Source of the DNA: Herpetosiphon gulosus
GTDB lineage: Bacteria > Chloroflexota > Chloroflexia > Chloroflexales > Herpetosiphonaceae
Direction of reading: 5' to 3'
Assembly: GCF_039545135.1 (NCBI RefSeq)
Contig: NZ_BAABRU010000011.1
Coordinates: 1-64,000, forward strand
Length of the DNA stretch: 64,000 bases
Shown here: positions 1-8,547 of the stretch, piece after piece
How the letters are laid out: each line of letters begins with the position of its first letter
Position numbering within the stretch: the first letter of the stretch is position 1
Translations under genes and position numbers: made by a program
Notes under the pieces: generated by a model
What the model saw: the letters and a program-made list of their open reading frames with translations, nothing else
Databases searched by the model: none
Told to the model about the DNA's origin: nothing

Positions 1-660
1 AGCTGAATCATCGCCACCAGCCCCAGCCGCCGCAAATGTCGGCGATGATGTGCCAGCGTGGTTGCGTGGTGATTTAGATGCTGCGCCGCCAGCAACTCCG
101 GCAGCGAGTGGTGATATTCCAGCGTGGATGCAAGCTGAATCATCGCCACCAGCCCCAGCCGCCGCAAATGTCGGCGATGATGTGCCAGCGTGGTTGCGTG
201 GTGATTTAGATGCTGCGCCGCCAGCAACTCCGGCAGCGAGTGGTGATATTCCAGCGTGGCTACAAGCCGAATCAGCACCATCCACACCGCCCGTAGCAAG
301 CGCCGGCGATGATGTACCAGCGTGGTTGCGCGGCGATTTAGATGCTGCGCCGCCAGTAGCTCCGGCAGCAAGTGGCGATGTGCCGTCGTGGATGCAAGCT
401 GAATCAGCACCACCCGCACCGCCCGTAGCAAGCGCCGGCGATGATGTACCAGCGTGGTTGCGCGGCGATTTGGATGCTGCACCGCCAGCAGTTCCGGCAG
501 CGAGTAGTGATGTGCCGTCGTGGATGCAAGCTGAATCAGCACCACCCACACCGCCCGTAGCAAGCGCCGGCGATGATGTACCAGCGTGGTTGCGTGGTGA
601 TTTGGATGTTACGCCGCCAGCAGCTCCAGCAGCGAGTGGCAATATTCCAGCATGGCTACA
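1..660 (+). repeat. 132-bp in-frame tandem repeats
   Basis: Units of 132 bp (44 codons) repeat head to tail. The GATGATGTGCCAGCG block at 44 recurs at 176, and further copies follow in phase. The first two visible units are almost identical at DNA level, and later ones diverge and become irregular after about 660. Each unit encodes one PAWLRGDLD and one PAWxQAE motif. The near identity suggests recent unequal recombination or slippage, so copy number may vary between strains. The array continues past the left edge of the window. Confidence 0.9.
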
Positions 661-2653
661 AGCGGATGCGGGTGAGTTGCCCCAAGCAAGCCCAACGGTG
701 CGACTTGATCCAGAGGATGCCAGCGATAATGTTCCGGCATGGCTCAAAGCCGATTTAGATGTAGCGCCGCCAGCGGCTCCGGCAGCGAGTGGCGATGTGC
801 CGTCGTGGCTGCAAGCTGAATCATCGCCACCCACGCCGCCAGTAGCAAGTGCAGGTGATGATATTCCGGCATGGCTCAAAGCCGATTTGGATGTAGCGCC
901 GCCAGCGGCTCCGGCAGCGAGTGGCGATATTCCAGCGTGGTTGCAAGCCGATGCAAGTGAGTTGCCTCAAGCTGGCTCGACCGTGCGGCTTGATCCTGAG
1001 GATGCTAGCGATAATGTTCCGGCATGGCTCAAAGCTGATTTGGAAGCAGCTTCACCAGCAGCCCCAGCGCCCGTTGATGCAACCAATTGGTTGCATGAAG
1101 ATGCGCCAACTGTTAAGCTCGATAATCAGGTTGCGGGACTTCCTTCGTGGTTGCAAGAAGATCTACCGACTACCAAATTGGATAGCCCTGCGGGTAATGT
1201 ACCAGCTTGGCTTCAAGATGATGTAACGCCGATTGTGCCTGCCCCAACCAAACCCGAACCTGTAGCTCCTGCAACCCCAAGTTATGATCCAGAAGGTTCC
1301 AATATTCCGGCATGGTTGCGCGATGATTTAGATATTGAAATTCCGGCAAAAACGGCCCCTGCGGCTCCGATTATTCCAAGTAGCTCGCCTTCATGGCTGT
1401 TGGATGACGAGCCAGCCCAAGCGACTCAAGATGATACCTTGTTGGGTAGCGTTGATTTGCCTGCGTGGTTACGCCAAACAGTTAAGTTAGAGGAACCCAG
1501 CCCAGTTGTTGAGCAAGAAGTTGATCCGGCTGTAGCTGAATCTGCCGATTGGTTGCGGGTGTTGGGGGAACCAGAAGCTGCGATTGCCACAACCAGCCCA
1601 ACCACGCGCCGCTTGATTGATGCAGATCCGCCAGCATTGCTTAACCGAACGCCCGAGCGGGTTTCGGCCATGCATTTGTTGCAAGAATTGGTGACGAAAC
1701 CGCTGCCAGAGCCTGCCGAGGCTCCGGTTGTGGTGCTTGCACCATGGTGGCAGCGCATCGGCACGCAGCGGATTGTGGCCAGCTTGATGATTATAAGTTT
1801 GCTGGTTGGCTTACTCGTGCCGAATCTCTTGGCGATCAATACCCAAGCCTTAACGATTGGCGGTAACACCAGCGATCTCTACAATTATGTTGAAACGCTC
1901 AACCCCGAAAGTCGGGTGCTGATTGCCTATGAAGGTGATTTGCGCCATAACGCCGAGTTAGGGCCGTTGGAACAAGCAATTTCCCAACATCTAATTGAGC
2001 GTAAGGTGCCAATGTTATTGCTTTCGACTGATACCGAAGGTAGTTTGCTGGCAAGCCAACGCGCAGCTCAGTTTCCCATTATTGATCTGAATACAGGCTA
2101 CACTGGCGAAGGTGCTGAATACTTGAACCTTGGCTGGATCAAAGGTAATGAAATTGGGATTGCCCAACTTGGCAGTAATTTGCGTAGTGCAATTGCCGAC
2201 CTCTTGAAAAATCGTGAGGGCGCTGATGTCAATCTGTTGCGGATTATGTCGAAGCTCAATTCGAATAATCAGCTTGATCGCCCACGAATTACTACCACCA
2301 AGGATCTCGATTTGTTGATCGTGGTTGCTGATGAACCAGGCGATGTCCAACGCTGGATGGAGCAATTCTGGTCACGTGAGCCAGCTCTGCCAGTCGCAAT
2401 TTTAACCACCAATGAAGTCTTACCCCAAATCCAGCCTTATGTTGATGTGAATGTCAATGGCACGCCAGCGGCGATTTATACGGCGGCTGGTTTGGTTGGC
2501 GAACAACAATATATGGCCTTACGTTCGAGTGCCACAAATACCAATGGCGCGATCACCGCCCTCAGTTTGGGCATGATCACAACAATTGTGGTGGTGTTGG
2601 TTGGTGGGGCGCTTCAGTTGCAACGGCGTATCCGTGGAAAGAGGAATAGCTAG
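2..2653 (+). CDS. WL-motif repeat membrane protein (5' end outside window)
   Basis: The reading frame is open to the window edge, and the first GTG (position 50) is a valine inside a repeat, so the true start lies upstream. The N-terminal ~480 visible residues are Ala/Pro-rich repeats built on the motif [VIL]P[AS]W[LM] followed by an acidic stretch, about 22 copies in all. A basic stretch leads to a membrane segment (about residues 573-594, counting from position 50), then a ~240-residue domain, then a second membrane segment near 838-860 and a basic RRIRGKR tail. This suggests cytoplasmic repeats, an exposed middle domain and a cytoplasmic tail. The frame ends one base into the next start codon, so translation is coupled. 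I do not recognise the middle domain. Similar P-x-W-L motifs occur in the tail of the ATPase two genes downstream, which suggests a shared docking motif. The function is unknown. Confidence 0.85.
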   Translation, partial: AESSPPAPAAANVGDDVPAWLRGDLDAAPPATPAASGDIPAWMQAESSPPAPAAANVGDDVPAWLRGDLDAAPPATPAASGDIPAWLQAESAPSTPPVASAGDDVPAWLRGDLDAAPPVAPAASGDVPSWMQAESAPPAPPVASAGDDVPAWLRGDLDAAPPAVPAASSDVPSWMQAESAPPTPPVASAGDDVPAWLRGDLDVTPPAAPAASGNIPAWLQADAGELPQASPTVRLDPEDASDNVPAWLKADLDVAPPAAPAASGDVPSWLQAESSPPTPPVASAGDDIPAWLKADLDVAPPAAPAASGDIPAWLQADASELPQAGSTVRLDPEDASDNVPAWLKADLEAASPAAPAPVDATNWLHEDAPTVKLDNQVAGLPSWLQEDLPTTKLDSPAGNVPAWLQDDVTPIVPAPTKPEPVAPATPSYDPEGSNIPAWLRDDLDIEIPAKTAPAAPIIPSSSPSWLLDDEPAQATQDDTLLGSVDLPAWLRQTVKLEEPSPVVEQEVDPAVAESADWLRVLGEPEAAIATTSPTTRRLIDADPPALLNRTPERVSAMHLLQELVTKPLPEPAEAPVVVLAPWWQRIGTQRIVASLMIISLLVGLLVPNLLAINTQALTIGGNTSDLYNYVETLNPESRVLIAYEGDLRHNAELGPLEQAISQHLIERKVPMLLLSTDTEGSLLASQRAAQFPIIDLNTGYTGEGAEYLNLGWIKGNEIGIAQLGSNLRSAIADLLKNREGADVNLLRIMSKLNSNNQLDRPRITTTKDLDLLIVVADEPGDVQRWMEQFWSREPALPVAILTTNEVLPQIQPYVDVNVNGTPAAIYTAAGLVGEQQYMALRSSATNTNGAITALSLGMITTIVVVLVGGALQLQRRIRGKRNS

Positions 2654-3318
2654 TGACAACGCTTGGCCCTTGGATCGCCTTTGGCTTGAGCTTAATTGTG
2701 CTCAGCCGTGCTTTTGGCGAAAATCCACTATTTCGATTCAGCCAATATTTGTTTGTTGGTTTAGCGCTTGGCTATACCTTAACTGTGGTGGTTACGACGG
2801 TTTTTATTGTGCCAAGCGGTGATATGCTCGATAACCCCGATAGCGTTGGTGCAGCCCTATTTATCGTTCCAGTGTTGATTGGGGTGCTCTTATTGACCCG
2901 TTTGCGTACCCAACAATTCTCTTGGTTGGCAAATCTTCCGTTGGCGCTGTTGTTTGGGGTGGCCGCCGCCGTGGCAATTGCTGGCACACTTTTAGGCACG
3001 CTCCTGCCACAATTACAAGCATCGTTCTTTTCAGTGACAAGTTTTACCGATGGTAGCGATTTAGGGGCAGCAATTGGCAAACTCGTTCTGGTGATTGGGA
3101 TTGTGCTTGTGTTGCTGTCGTTTCGCTTTAGTAAGGCTGCCACGCCTGATGCTGCTGATCATAGTGAAACCTTAAAACCCACCTTGGTGGCAAAAGTTGG
3201 TCGGATGTGGCTCTTGCTCAGTTTGGGGGCGGTCTTTGCCGCTACGCTGATCACCTATCAATCAGCCTTGATTGATCGAATCCAGTTTTTGCTGCGGCAA
3301 ATAGGCGTGATCTCTTAG
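2653..3318 (+). CDS. Polytopic membrane protein of unknown function
   Basis: This is a 221-residue protein with about six hydrophobic segments (roughly residues 3-20, 30-52, 62-80, 90-118, 135-153 and 180-205) and few charged residues, so it is an integral membrane protein. The GTG start shares its G with the last base of the upstream stop codon (TAGTG), so it is almost certainly translated with the WL-motif protein. The MutL-like ATPase gene begins 19 bp downstream. The three genes read as one operon, and the membrane proteins may form an envelope partner for the ATPase. No family was recognised, and no catalytic motif is visible. Confidence 0.8.
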   Translation: MTTLGPWIAFGLSLIVLSRAFGENPLFRFSQYLFVGLALGYTLTVVVTTVFIVPSGDMLDNPDSVGAALFIVPVLIGVLLLTRLRTQQFSWLANLPLALLFGVAAAVAIAGTLLGTLLPQLQASFFSVTSFTDGSDLGAAIGKLVLVIGIVLVLLSFRFSKAATPDAADHSETLKPTLVAKVGRMWLLLSLGAVFAATLITYQSALIDRIQFLLRQIGVIS

Positions 3319-3337
3319 GGGTTGCGAAAGGATTGAT

Positions 3338-5515
3338 ATGACGACCGCTGATCCTGCTGCACTGCTTGTCGTTGATATTGGCACATTGTTTACCCATGTG
3401 GCGTTGCTCGAACTGGTTGCCGGCGAGTATCGCTTGTTGGGTCGTGCCCAAGCGCTCTCAACCCTAGAGCCACCAATTACTGATGCATGGCAAGGTATTT
3501 TGATCGCAATTCGCGAAATTGAGCAATTGACCTTTCGGGCGATTGCCCATGTCGATGGCTTGATGACTCCGCATCGCGCCGATGGTTCGGGCGTTGATGG
3601 CATGGTCGTAACCACCAGCGCTGCTGGCACGTTACCGATTGTCTTAGCCGCAATCTCGAATGATACGACTGGCGCTAGTTTGCGGCGGGTAGCGCGTTCA
3701 AGCTATACGACTGTGCTTGATATGGTAACCCTTGATGAATATGGCGACCCCGATTTGGCCGAGGGCGAAAGTTGGATCGATTATCAATTGGCCAATTTGG
3801 TGCGCTTGCCCGCCGCAACGGTGTTGATGGCTGGTGGCATCGATGGTGGTAATGCCGCGCCACTTGAGCGTTTGGCGCACATGTTGGGCTTTACGGTTTT
3901 GCGCCGCGAACAAATTAACTCGCGTGAATTTGCCCACGTAATTTTTGCAGGCAATACGGCGGCCTACGTTGGCATCGAGGATGCCCTTTCAACGATTGCG
4001 CCAATTACCTCAACTGCCAATGTGCGTCCAGCGATTGGGATTGAGCAATTAATGCCAGCCCGTTTGGAGTTAATTCGTTCTTATAATGATCGGGTGCTGC
4101 CAAAAATGCCCAGTTTCAACCGTTTGCGGGCGATGAGCAGCGATATGATTCGTTGTACTAGCGATGGGTTTGGGCCATTGGTGCGCTTTATCGCCAAACA
4201 TCATGGCCGTAATACCTTGATTGTTGATATTGGTGCGATGACCAGCGCTGGCTATGCCTCAGACGGTACACAATTGCATCTTACCGTCGAAACTAATTGT
4301 GGTACGGCCTATGGGATTGCAGGCTTAGTCGATCGGGCTGGAGTTGGTAATATCACCCGTTGGCTGCCGTTTGAAATGAGCGATTCAGCTTTGCGCGAAC
4401 ATATGCTCAATCGGCTGATTCGCCCGCAAATTGTGCCGATCGACCGCGAAAGTTTGTTGATTGAGCAGGCCTTGGTGCGCGAAGCCCTGCGCGTTGTTTC
4501 GAAAGATTTGTTTGATGAACAACCGCAATTGGCCAGCGATTTGATTATTGCAACTGGTGGCGCACTGACCCACACCATGCATCCTGCTCAAGCTTTGTTG
4601 AGCATCGTGGATGGGCTGGATTTTGGGCGTTTACAACAATATCGTGATCGCAGTTTGCTGATTAGCGATATTTACCTTGATCGTGATGGTTTGCTAGCCT
4701 TGTGTGGCGCAACTGCCTGGAAATATCCCGATGCAAGTTTTTGTTTGCTCGAACAGGATGTATTGCGTAATGGCGCTTTAGCCAGCTATTTGGCGATCAA
4801 TAGCTCGTTGCGCTTAGGCGATTTGGTGGCGGAAGTCGAGCTTGTGCCAGTCAGCGGTGCTCCGATCATCATGCAAATTCACCATGGCGAGATTCGACGC
4901 TTGCCATTGGCATTGGGCAAACGCGCTACCTTACGGCTGCGTCCAACCAAACAGGTGCAAATTGGAGCAAATTTACCAGGCGAAGTCGTCGAAACCGGTT
5001 TGGCGGCGATTACTGGAAGTGCATTGGGCTTGGTAATTGATGCCCGCCCACGGCCTTTGGCTCAACGCAATAGCGATATCCCAAGCCGCAATCAACAATG
5101 GCAATGGCTCAATCAATTGGGTGTGGTCGATGGGCTTAATCCCTATGCGCCCCAATATGATGATCAACCGCTGCCGTTTGAAATGGCTCCTGCGCTCACG
5201 CGAATTCCTGACCCTGCGCCTGCGCCTGCCCAAATGCTGCCTGAACGCGAAGAACCCAACGCGATTCCCGATTGGCTGCGCGAAGAAGGCGAGAATGCTA
5301 ACGATTTGACGATGCCGCCACCAAGCGATTTTGGGGTTGAAGAACCTTTACCCGATTGGTTAGGCGGGATGGATGTGCCTGTCAGCAGTGATCCAGTACT
5401 TGATTTGGGTGAACGCCGAGCATCACAGCCAATCGCTCCTGCCGACTTTAGTGCGTTGCGCAATGAGTTGGAAGAACAAAAGAAGCCGAAACGGGGCTTC
5501 TTCCGCCGCAAGTAA
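3338..5515 (+). CDS. MutL-family (glutamate mutase L-like) actin-fold ATPase
   Basis: This 725-residue protein resembles the MutL/GlmL family, relatives of the FtsA/Hsp70 actin-like ATPases. Nucleotide-binding hallmarks are visible: phosphate-1 motif VVDIGTLFTHV near residue 12, a second VDIGAMTS motif near 290, and an ATGGALTH adenosine-type motif near 407. In clostridia MutL proteins accompany B12-dependent glutamate mutase, but no mutase subunit is present here. The last ~90 residues are a proline- and acid-rich linker holding IPDWL (about 642) and LPDWL (about 671), then a basic tail GFFRRK. The same motif dominates the first gene of this operon. The start is ATG 19 bp after the preceding gene. 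The family is fairly sure; the cellular role (cytoskeletal, secretion or enzyme reactivation) is open. Confidence 0.8.
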   Translation: MTTADPAALLVVDIGTLFTHVALLELVAGEYRLLGRAQALSTLEPPITDAWQGILIAIREIEQLTFRAIAHVDGLMTPHRADGSGVDGMVVTTSAAGTLPIVLAAISNDTTGASLRRVARSSYTTVLDMVTLDEYGDPDLAEGESWIDYQLANLVRLPAATVLMAGGIDGGNAAPLERLAHMLGFTVLRREQINSREFAHVIFAGNTAAYVGIEDALSTIAPITSTANVRPAIGIEQLMPARLELIRSYNDRVLPKMPSFNRLRAMSSDMIRCTSDGFGPLVRFIAKHHGRNTLIVDIGAMTSAGYASDGTQLHLTVETNCGTAYGIAGLVDRAGVGNITRWLPFEMSDSALREHMLNRLIRPQIVPIDRESLLIEQALVREALRVVSKDLFDEQPQLASDLIIATGGALTHTMHPAQALLSIVDGLDFGRLQQYRDRSLLISDIYLDRDGLLALCGATAWKYPDASFCLLEQDVLRNGALASYLAINSSLRLGDLVAEVELVPVSGAPIIMQIHHGEIRRLPLALGKRATLRLRPTKQVQIGANLPGEVVETGLAAITGSALGLVIDARPRPLAQRNSDIPSRNQQWQWLNQLGVVDGLNPYAPQYDDQPLPFEMAPALTRIPDPAPAPAQMLPEREEPNAIPDWLREEGENANDLTMPPPSDFGVEEPLPDWLGGMDVPVSSDPVLDLGERRASQPIAPADFSALRNELEEQKKPKRGFFRRK

Positions 5516-5522
5516 ATCAACA

Positions 5523-5559
5523 CCAATCCGACCAGCCTGATTTTGGTTGGTCGGATTGG
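5523..5559 (+). terminator. Intrinsic-type terminator hairpin
   Basis: Perfect 12-bp stem CCAATCCGACCA (5523-5534) / TGGTCGGATTGG (5548-5559), eight bases after the stop of the MutL-like gene. No long T-run follows, so it may act as a transcript-end stabiliser or a weak terminator. It separates this operon from the surface-protein operon. Confidence 0.7.
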
Positions 5560-5612
5560 CTTAATCCCGCTAAAAATCCCCCACAGAATCGGCACTTTTC
5601 CCACAAAAGGGT

Positions 5613-5642
5613 TTGACAGCGTTTGATGGCGCGTGGTATGCT
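5613..5642 (+). promoter_or_regulatory. Sigma-70-type promoter for the DUF11/exopolysaccharide operon
   Basis: TTGACA at 5613-5618 matches the -35 consensus exactly. After an 18-bp spacer comes TATGCT at 5637-5642 as the -10. The start codon lies about 130 bp downstream, leaving a leader of ~120 nt. A strong AGAAGGAG ribosome-binding site sits at 5759-5766. Confidence 0.65.
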
Positions 5643-5772
5643 CATCGATAGTTCAGAGTTTGGCGATCAAACGGATATTGGGCTTTAAGCTCATTCTAAA
5701 GCGCTATGATCGCTTTAATCAAAACCTTTTTTGTAGCCATTTTTCCTCGATATAGCTTAGAAGGAGCAAGCC

Positions 5773-6816
5773 ATGCACAAACGCCTTACGCGGGTACTGG
5801 GAACGATTTTCTGTGTACTTGGCTTGGGTTTGGCGCTATTTGGCTTTGATGGCGCATGGCGTGCCTATGGTCAAACCGCAGGGCCAACCCCAACCCCCGA
5901 TTTTGACCTGCCGATTACCAAAGCTGTTAGCCCAAGCAATGCCTTGCCCGGCGATACGGTGACGTTTTCAATTAATGTTACGAATGATCAACCGCAAACC
6001 CAAACTAATGTTGTGATTACCGATAGCGTGGTTAATTTCTTGGAAGTAGTTGGAGCAAGCAGCAGCAAAGGCACTGCTAGCTTTAGCGGCCAAGAAGTTC
6101 GCGCCGATGTTGGTACATTGGCCAGTGGTGAATCGGTAAGTTTGACGATTACCACGCGGGTACGGGCTGGCACAGCGCCTGGCACAATCGGCCAAAATGT
6201 GGCGTTTGTCAATACGGCCAGTGGTTCAAGCTCCTCAAGCAATGTGGTTACGGTGACGATTGGTGGCGAAGGTACGCCTACGCCTAGCCCAACTCCAGTG
6301 CCAGCAGGCTCAAGATTGGTGGTTGAAAAGTCGGCTAGCCCAGCTAGTGGCAAAGTTGGCGATTTAATTACCTTTAAAATTGTGGTGCGCAACACTGGTG
6401 GTTCAACTGCGCCAAATGTCGTAGTCAACGACCGCATTCTCGATTTCTTGGAAGTTGTCAGCGTGCAAACCAGTAAGGGTAGCACTGCAACCACTGGCCA
6501 AGATGTTAAGGTTACAGTTGGCGATTTGGCGGCTGGCGAAAGCGTCACGATTGCAATTACCACCAAGATTCGGGCTGGCACGGTCAGCGGTCAACAAGGC
6601 ATCAACATCGCCGAAGCAGTCGCCAGCGATGGTAGCGGTGGTTCATCAAGCACTACCAGCAATCCTGTAGCAATCGCGGTTGATCGTAATCCACCAGCAG
6701 GTTTGCCCGATACCAGTGCGCCAAATCAAGCTTCATGGATTTTCTGGCTTGGTCTGGGCATGGCAATTACTGGCGGTTTGTTGTTGATGGTTAGTCGCCG
6801 CCGTAGCGTTGCATAA
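5773..6816 (+). CDS. DUF11 repeat surface protein with LPXTG-like anchor
   Basis: This 347-residue exported protein has an N-terminal signal peptide (basic MHKRL, hydrophobic core, cleavage probably after the AYGQTA region). Two related ~110-residue DUF11 beta-sandwich modules follow (roughly residues 40-155 and 180-300), each with N-V-V-x-D and D-x-L-x-x-G/A-E-S features, joined by a Pro/Thr linker. The C-terminus is LPDTS (311-315), a hydrophobic segment, then RRRSVA: the layout of a sortase sorting signal. A sortase-like gene lies 11 kb downstream (18030). DUF11 proteins are usually extracellular stalk or adhesin modules. It is the first gene of the exopolysaccharide operon and is followed after 3 bp by the BY-kinase. 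Sortase anchoring is an inference from the motif. Confidence 0.85.
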   Translation: MHKRLTRVLGTIFCVLGLGLALFGFDGAWRAYGQTAGPTPTPDFDLPITKAVSPSNALPGDTVTFSINVTNDQPQTQTNVVITDSVVNFLEVVGASSSKGTASFSGQEVRADVGTLASGESVSLTITTRVRAGTAPGTIGQNVAFVNTASGSSSSSNVVTVTIGGEGTPTPSPTPVPAGSRLVVEKSASPASGKVGDLITFKIVVRNTGGSTAPNVVVNDRILDFLEVVSVQTSKGSTATTGQDVKVTVGDLAAGESVTIAITTKIRAGTVSGQQGINIAEAVASDGSGGSSSTTSNPVAIAVDRNPPAGLPDTSAPNQASWIFWLGLGMAITGGLLLMVSRRRSVA

Positions 6817-6819
6817 TCG

Positions 6820-8547
6820 ATGAATATCATCCGTCGCTATATAACTGGTTTACGTCGCTGGCTCTGGCTTTTAGTGCTAGGGCCAGTTGTCGCTGCAGGC
6901 GCGGCCTATGCCATTAGCAGCCAACAAACGCCGCGCTATGCTAGTAGCACCCGTGTGATTGTTGGCCAAACCCTCAAAAATAGTAATCCCGATTATGGTA
7001 GTTTGGTGGCGAGTGAGCGCTTGGTAGCAACCTATGCCCAAATCGCTCAAAGCCGTACAACCATGCAGGCGGTTGAGCAGCGCTTAAATTTGAGCGATAT
7101 GGCAAGTTCGGCGATCATCACCACCCGCCCCGTCCAAGAAACTGAGTTCTTGGATATTGCGGTTGAAGCCAATGATCCGCAGCAGGCTGCCGATATTGCT
7201 AATGCGATTGCCGACCAACTGATTTTGACTAGTCCGGCAGGGCCACAGAGCGCTGAGGCCAAATTGCTCGATGAAGTGAATCGCCAAATTGCTACGCTCA
7301 ACGAGGAAATTACCCGTACCGACGAGGAAATTAAAAGCCTCAAAGCCGAAATTGAGCAAATTGGAGCCGAAAAACCAGCTGCTGAATCGTTGATTGCCAA
7401 TTTACAACTCAAACAACAGAGCCAAAATCAAAATCGCCAAACCCTAAGCACGCTCTACAGCACGGCATTGGGCAATCGCGCCAATTCGATCAGTGTGGTC
7501 GAATCAGCGACCGTCAATCCAACTCCAATTGCCCCACGGCCAATTCGCAGCGCAATTCTGGCGGGAATTTTGGGCTTTGCTTTGGTGTTTGGTTTGGCCT
7601 TACTGCTCGAATATTTCGATGATAGCGTGCAAACCCCTGATGAAGGCGTGGATTTGGTCAATGCGCCGTTGTTGGCAGCGATTGTTAAGCAAGATACCAA
7701 GGTGACCAAGGCTTCGCAACGCTTGGTTTCGCGGCTTGATCCACGTTCACCAACTGCCGAAACCTTTCGCACCTTGCGCACAAATTTGCAGTTTTCGAAT
7801 GTTGATACCAAAGCTCGCACATTGATTGTCACCAGCAGCCAGCCTGAAGAAGGCAAAAGCACAGTGGCGGCCAATTTGGCTTGGGTTTTGGCACAAGCAG
7901 GCCAAAAAGTCGTCTTGATTGATGCCGATTTGCGCAAGCCAATGATGCACCGCGTGTTTGAAGTTAGCAGCGAGTATGGCCTGACCAATTTGCTGACCAA
8001 CAACGAAGATCCGACGATTCGCGAGCGGACAGTGCTTTCAGTTGCCGAAAATTTGTCGCTGATCCCCAGTGGGCCATTGCCACCCAACCCCTCGGAATTG
8101 CTCAGCAGCAAGCGCATGGAAATGCTAATTTGGCTGTTGCAGCAAGAATACGATTGGATTTTATTCGATACACCGCCAATTTTGACCGTGACCGACCCAA
8201 TCGCGCTAATTCCACGGGTTGATGGTGTGGTCTTGGTGGCTGAGGCCAAGCGCACCCGCCGCGATATGCTGGTCAAGTGTCGGGCTGCGGTGCAAACTGT
8301 CGGTGGGCGAGTGATTGGCTTAGTCTTCAATAAGCTTGATCCGCGCTCCGAGGGCTATGGTGTTTACTATACCTACTACTACGATCAGCACCATAATTCC
8401 AACCGTGGCCGCCGCTTTTGGAATCGCAAAGATGATCATCAGCCAGTGCCAAGTATGAGCGAGCCAGCTCCGTTGGATTTGCATGATCCTTCGCTTGATC
8501 GTTCGGAAGCCGCCTATGAGATGGCCAGCCATGAGCGCAGCAAGTAA
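6820..8547 (+). CDS. Wzz-type chain-length protein fused to BY-kinase
   Basis: This is a 575-residue polysaccharide co-polymerase and tyrosine autokinase. An N-terminal Wzz domain has a membrane segment near residues 12-30, a periplasmic part with a coiled coil (about 145-215), and a second membrane segment near 240-260. The cytoplasmic kinase has Walker A PEEGKST (about 340), Walker A' VVLIDADLRKP (about 362-372) and Walker B WILFDTPP (about 445). A C-terminal tyrosine cluster follows (YGVYYTYYY, about 511-520), the expected autophosphorylation region. Such proteins govern exopolysaccharide polymerisation and export. It starts 3 bp after the DUF11 gene and overlaps the DUF4012 gene at its 3' end. 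Confidence 0.93.
   Translation: MNIIRRYITGLRRWLWLLVLGPVVAAGAAYAISSQQTPRYASSTRVIVGQTLKNSNPDYGSLVASERLVATYAQIAQSRTTMQAVEQRLNLSDMASSAIITTRPVQETEFLDIAVEANDPQQAADIANAIADQLILTSPAGPQSAEAKLLDEVNRQIATLNEEITRTDEEIKSLKAEIEQIGAEKPAAESLIANLQLKQQSQNQNRQTLSTLYSTALGNRANSISVVESATVNPTPIAPRPIRSAILAGILGFALVFGLALLLEYFDDSVQTPDEGVDLVNAPLLAAIVKQDTKVTKASQRLVSRLDPRSPTAETFRTLRTNLQFSNVDTKARTLIVTSSQPEEGKSTVAANLAWVLAQAGQKVVLIDADLRKPMMHRVFEVSSEYGLTNLLTNNEDPTIRERTVLSVAENLSLIPSGPLPPNPSELLSSKRMEMLIWLLQQEYDWILFDTPPILTVTDPIALIPRVDGVVLVAEAKRTRRDMLVKCRAAVQTVGGRVIGLVFNKLDPRSEGYGVYYTYYYDQHHNSNRGRRFWNRKDDHQPVPSMSEPAPLDLHDPSLDRSEAAYEMASHERSK

Noticed and set aside
50-52. GTG as the start of the first gene
   Set aside because: It encodes a valine at the repeated VPAW position, and the frame is open to base 2, so the gene must begin upstream.
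1-660. CRISPR-like array
   Set aside because: The repeats are 132 bp, in frame, coding and without unique spacers.
5988-6581. A 197-codon minus-strand frame
   Set aside because: Antisense shadow of the two DUF11 modules; its repeated pattern mirrors the duplicated coding sequence.
7455-8330. A 291-codon open frame on the minus strand
   Set aside because: It lies wholly inside the BY-kinase gene, has no ribosome-binding site, and its sequence is a low-complexity Ser/Thr-rich shadow of the coding strand.
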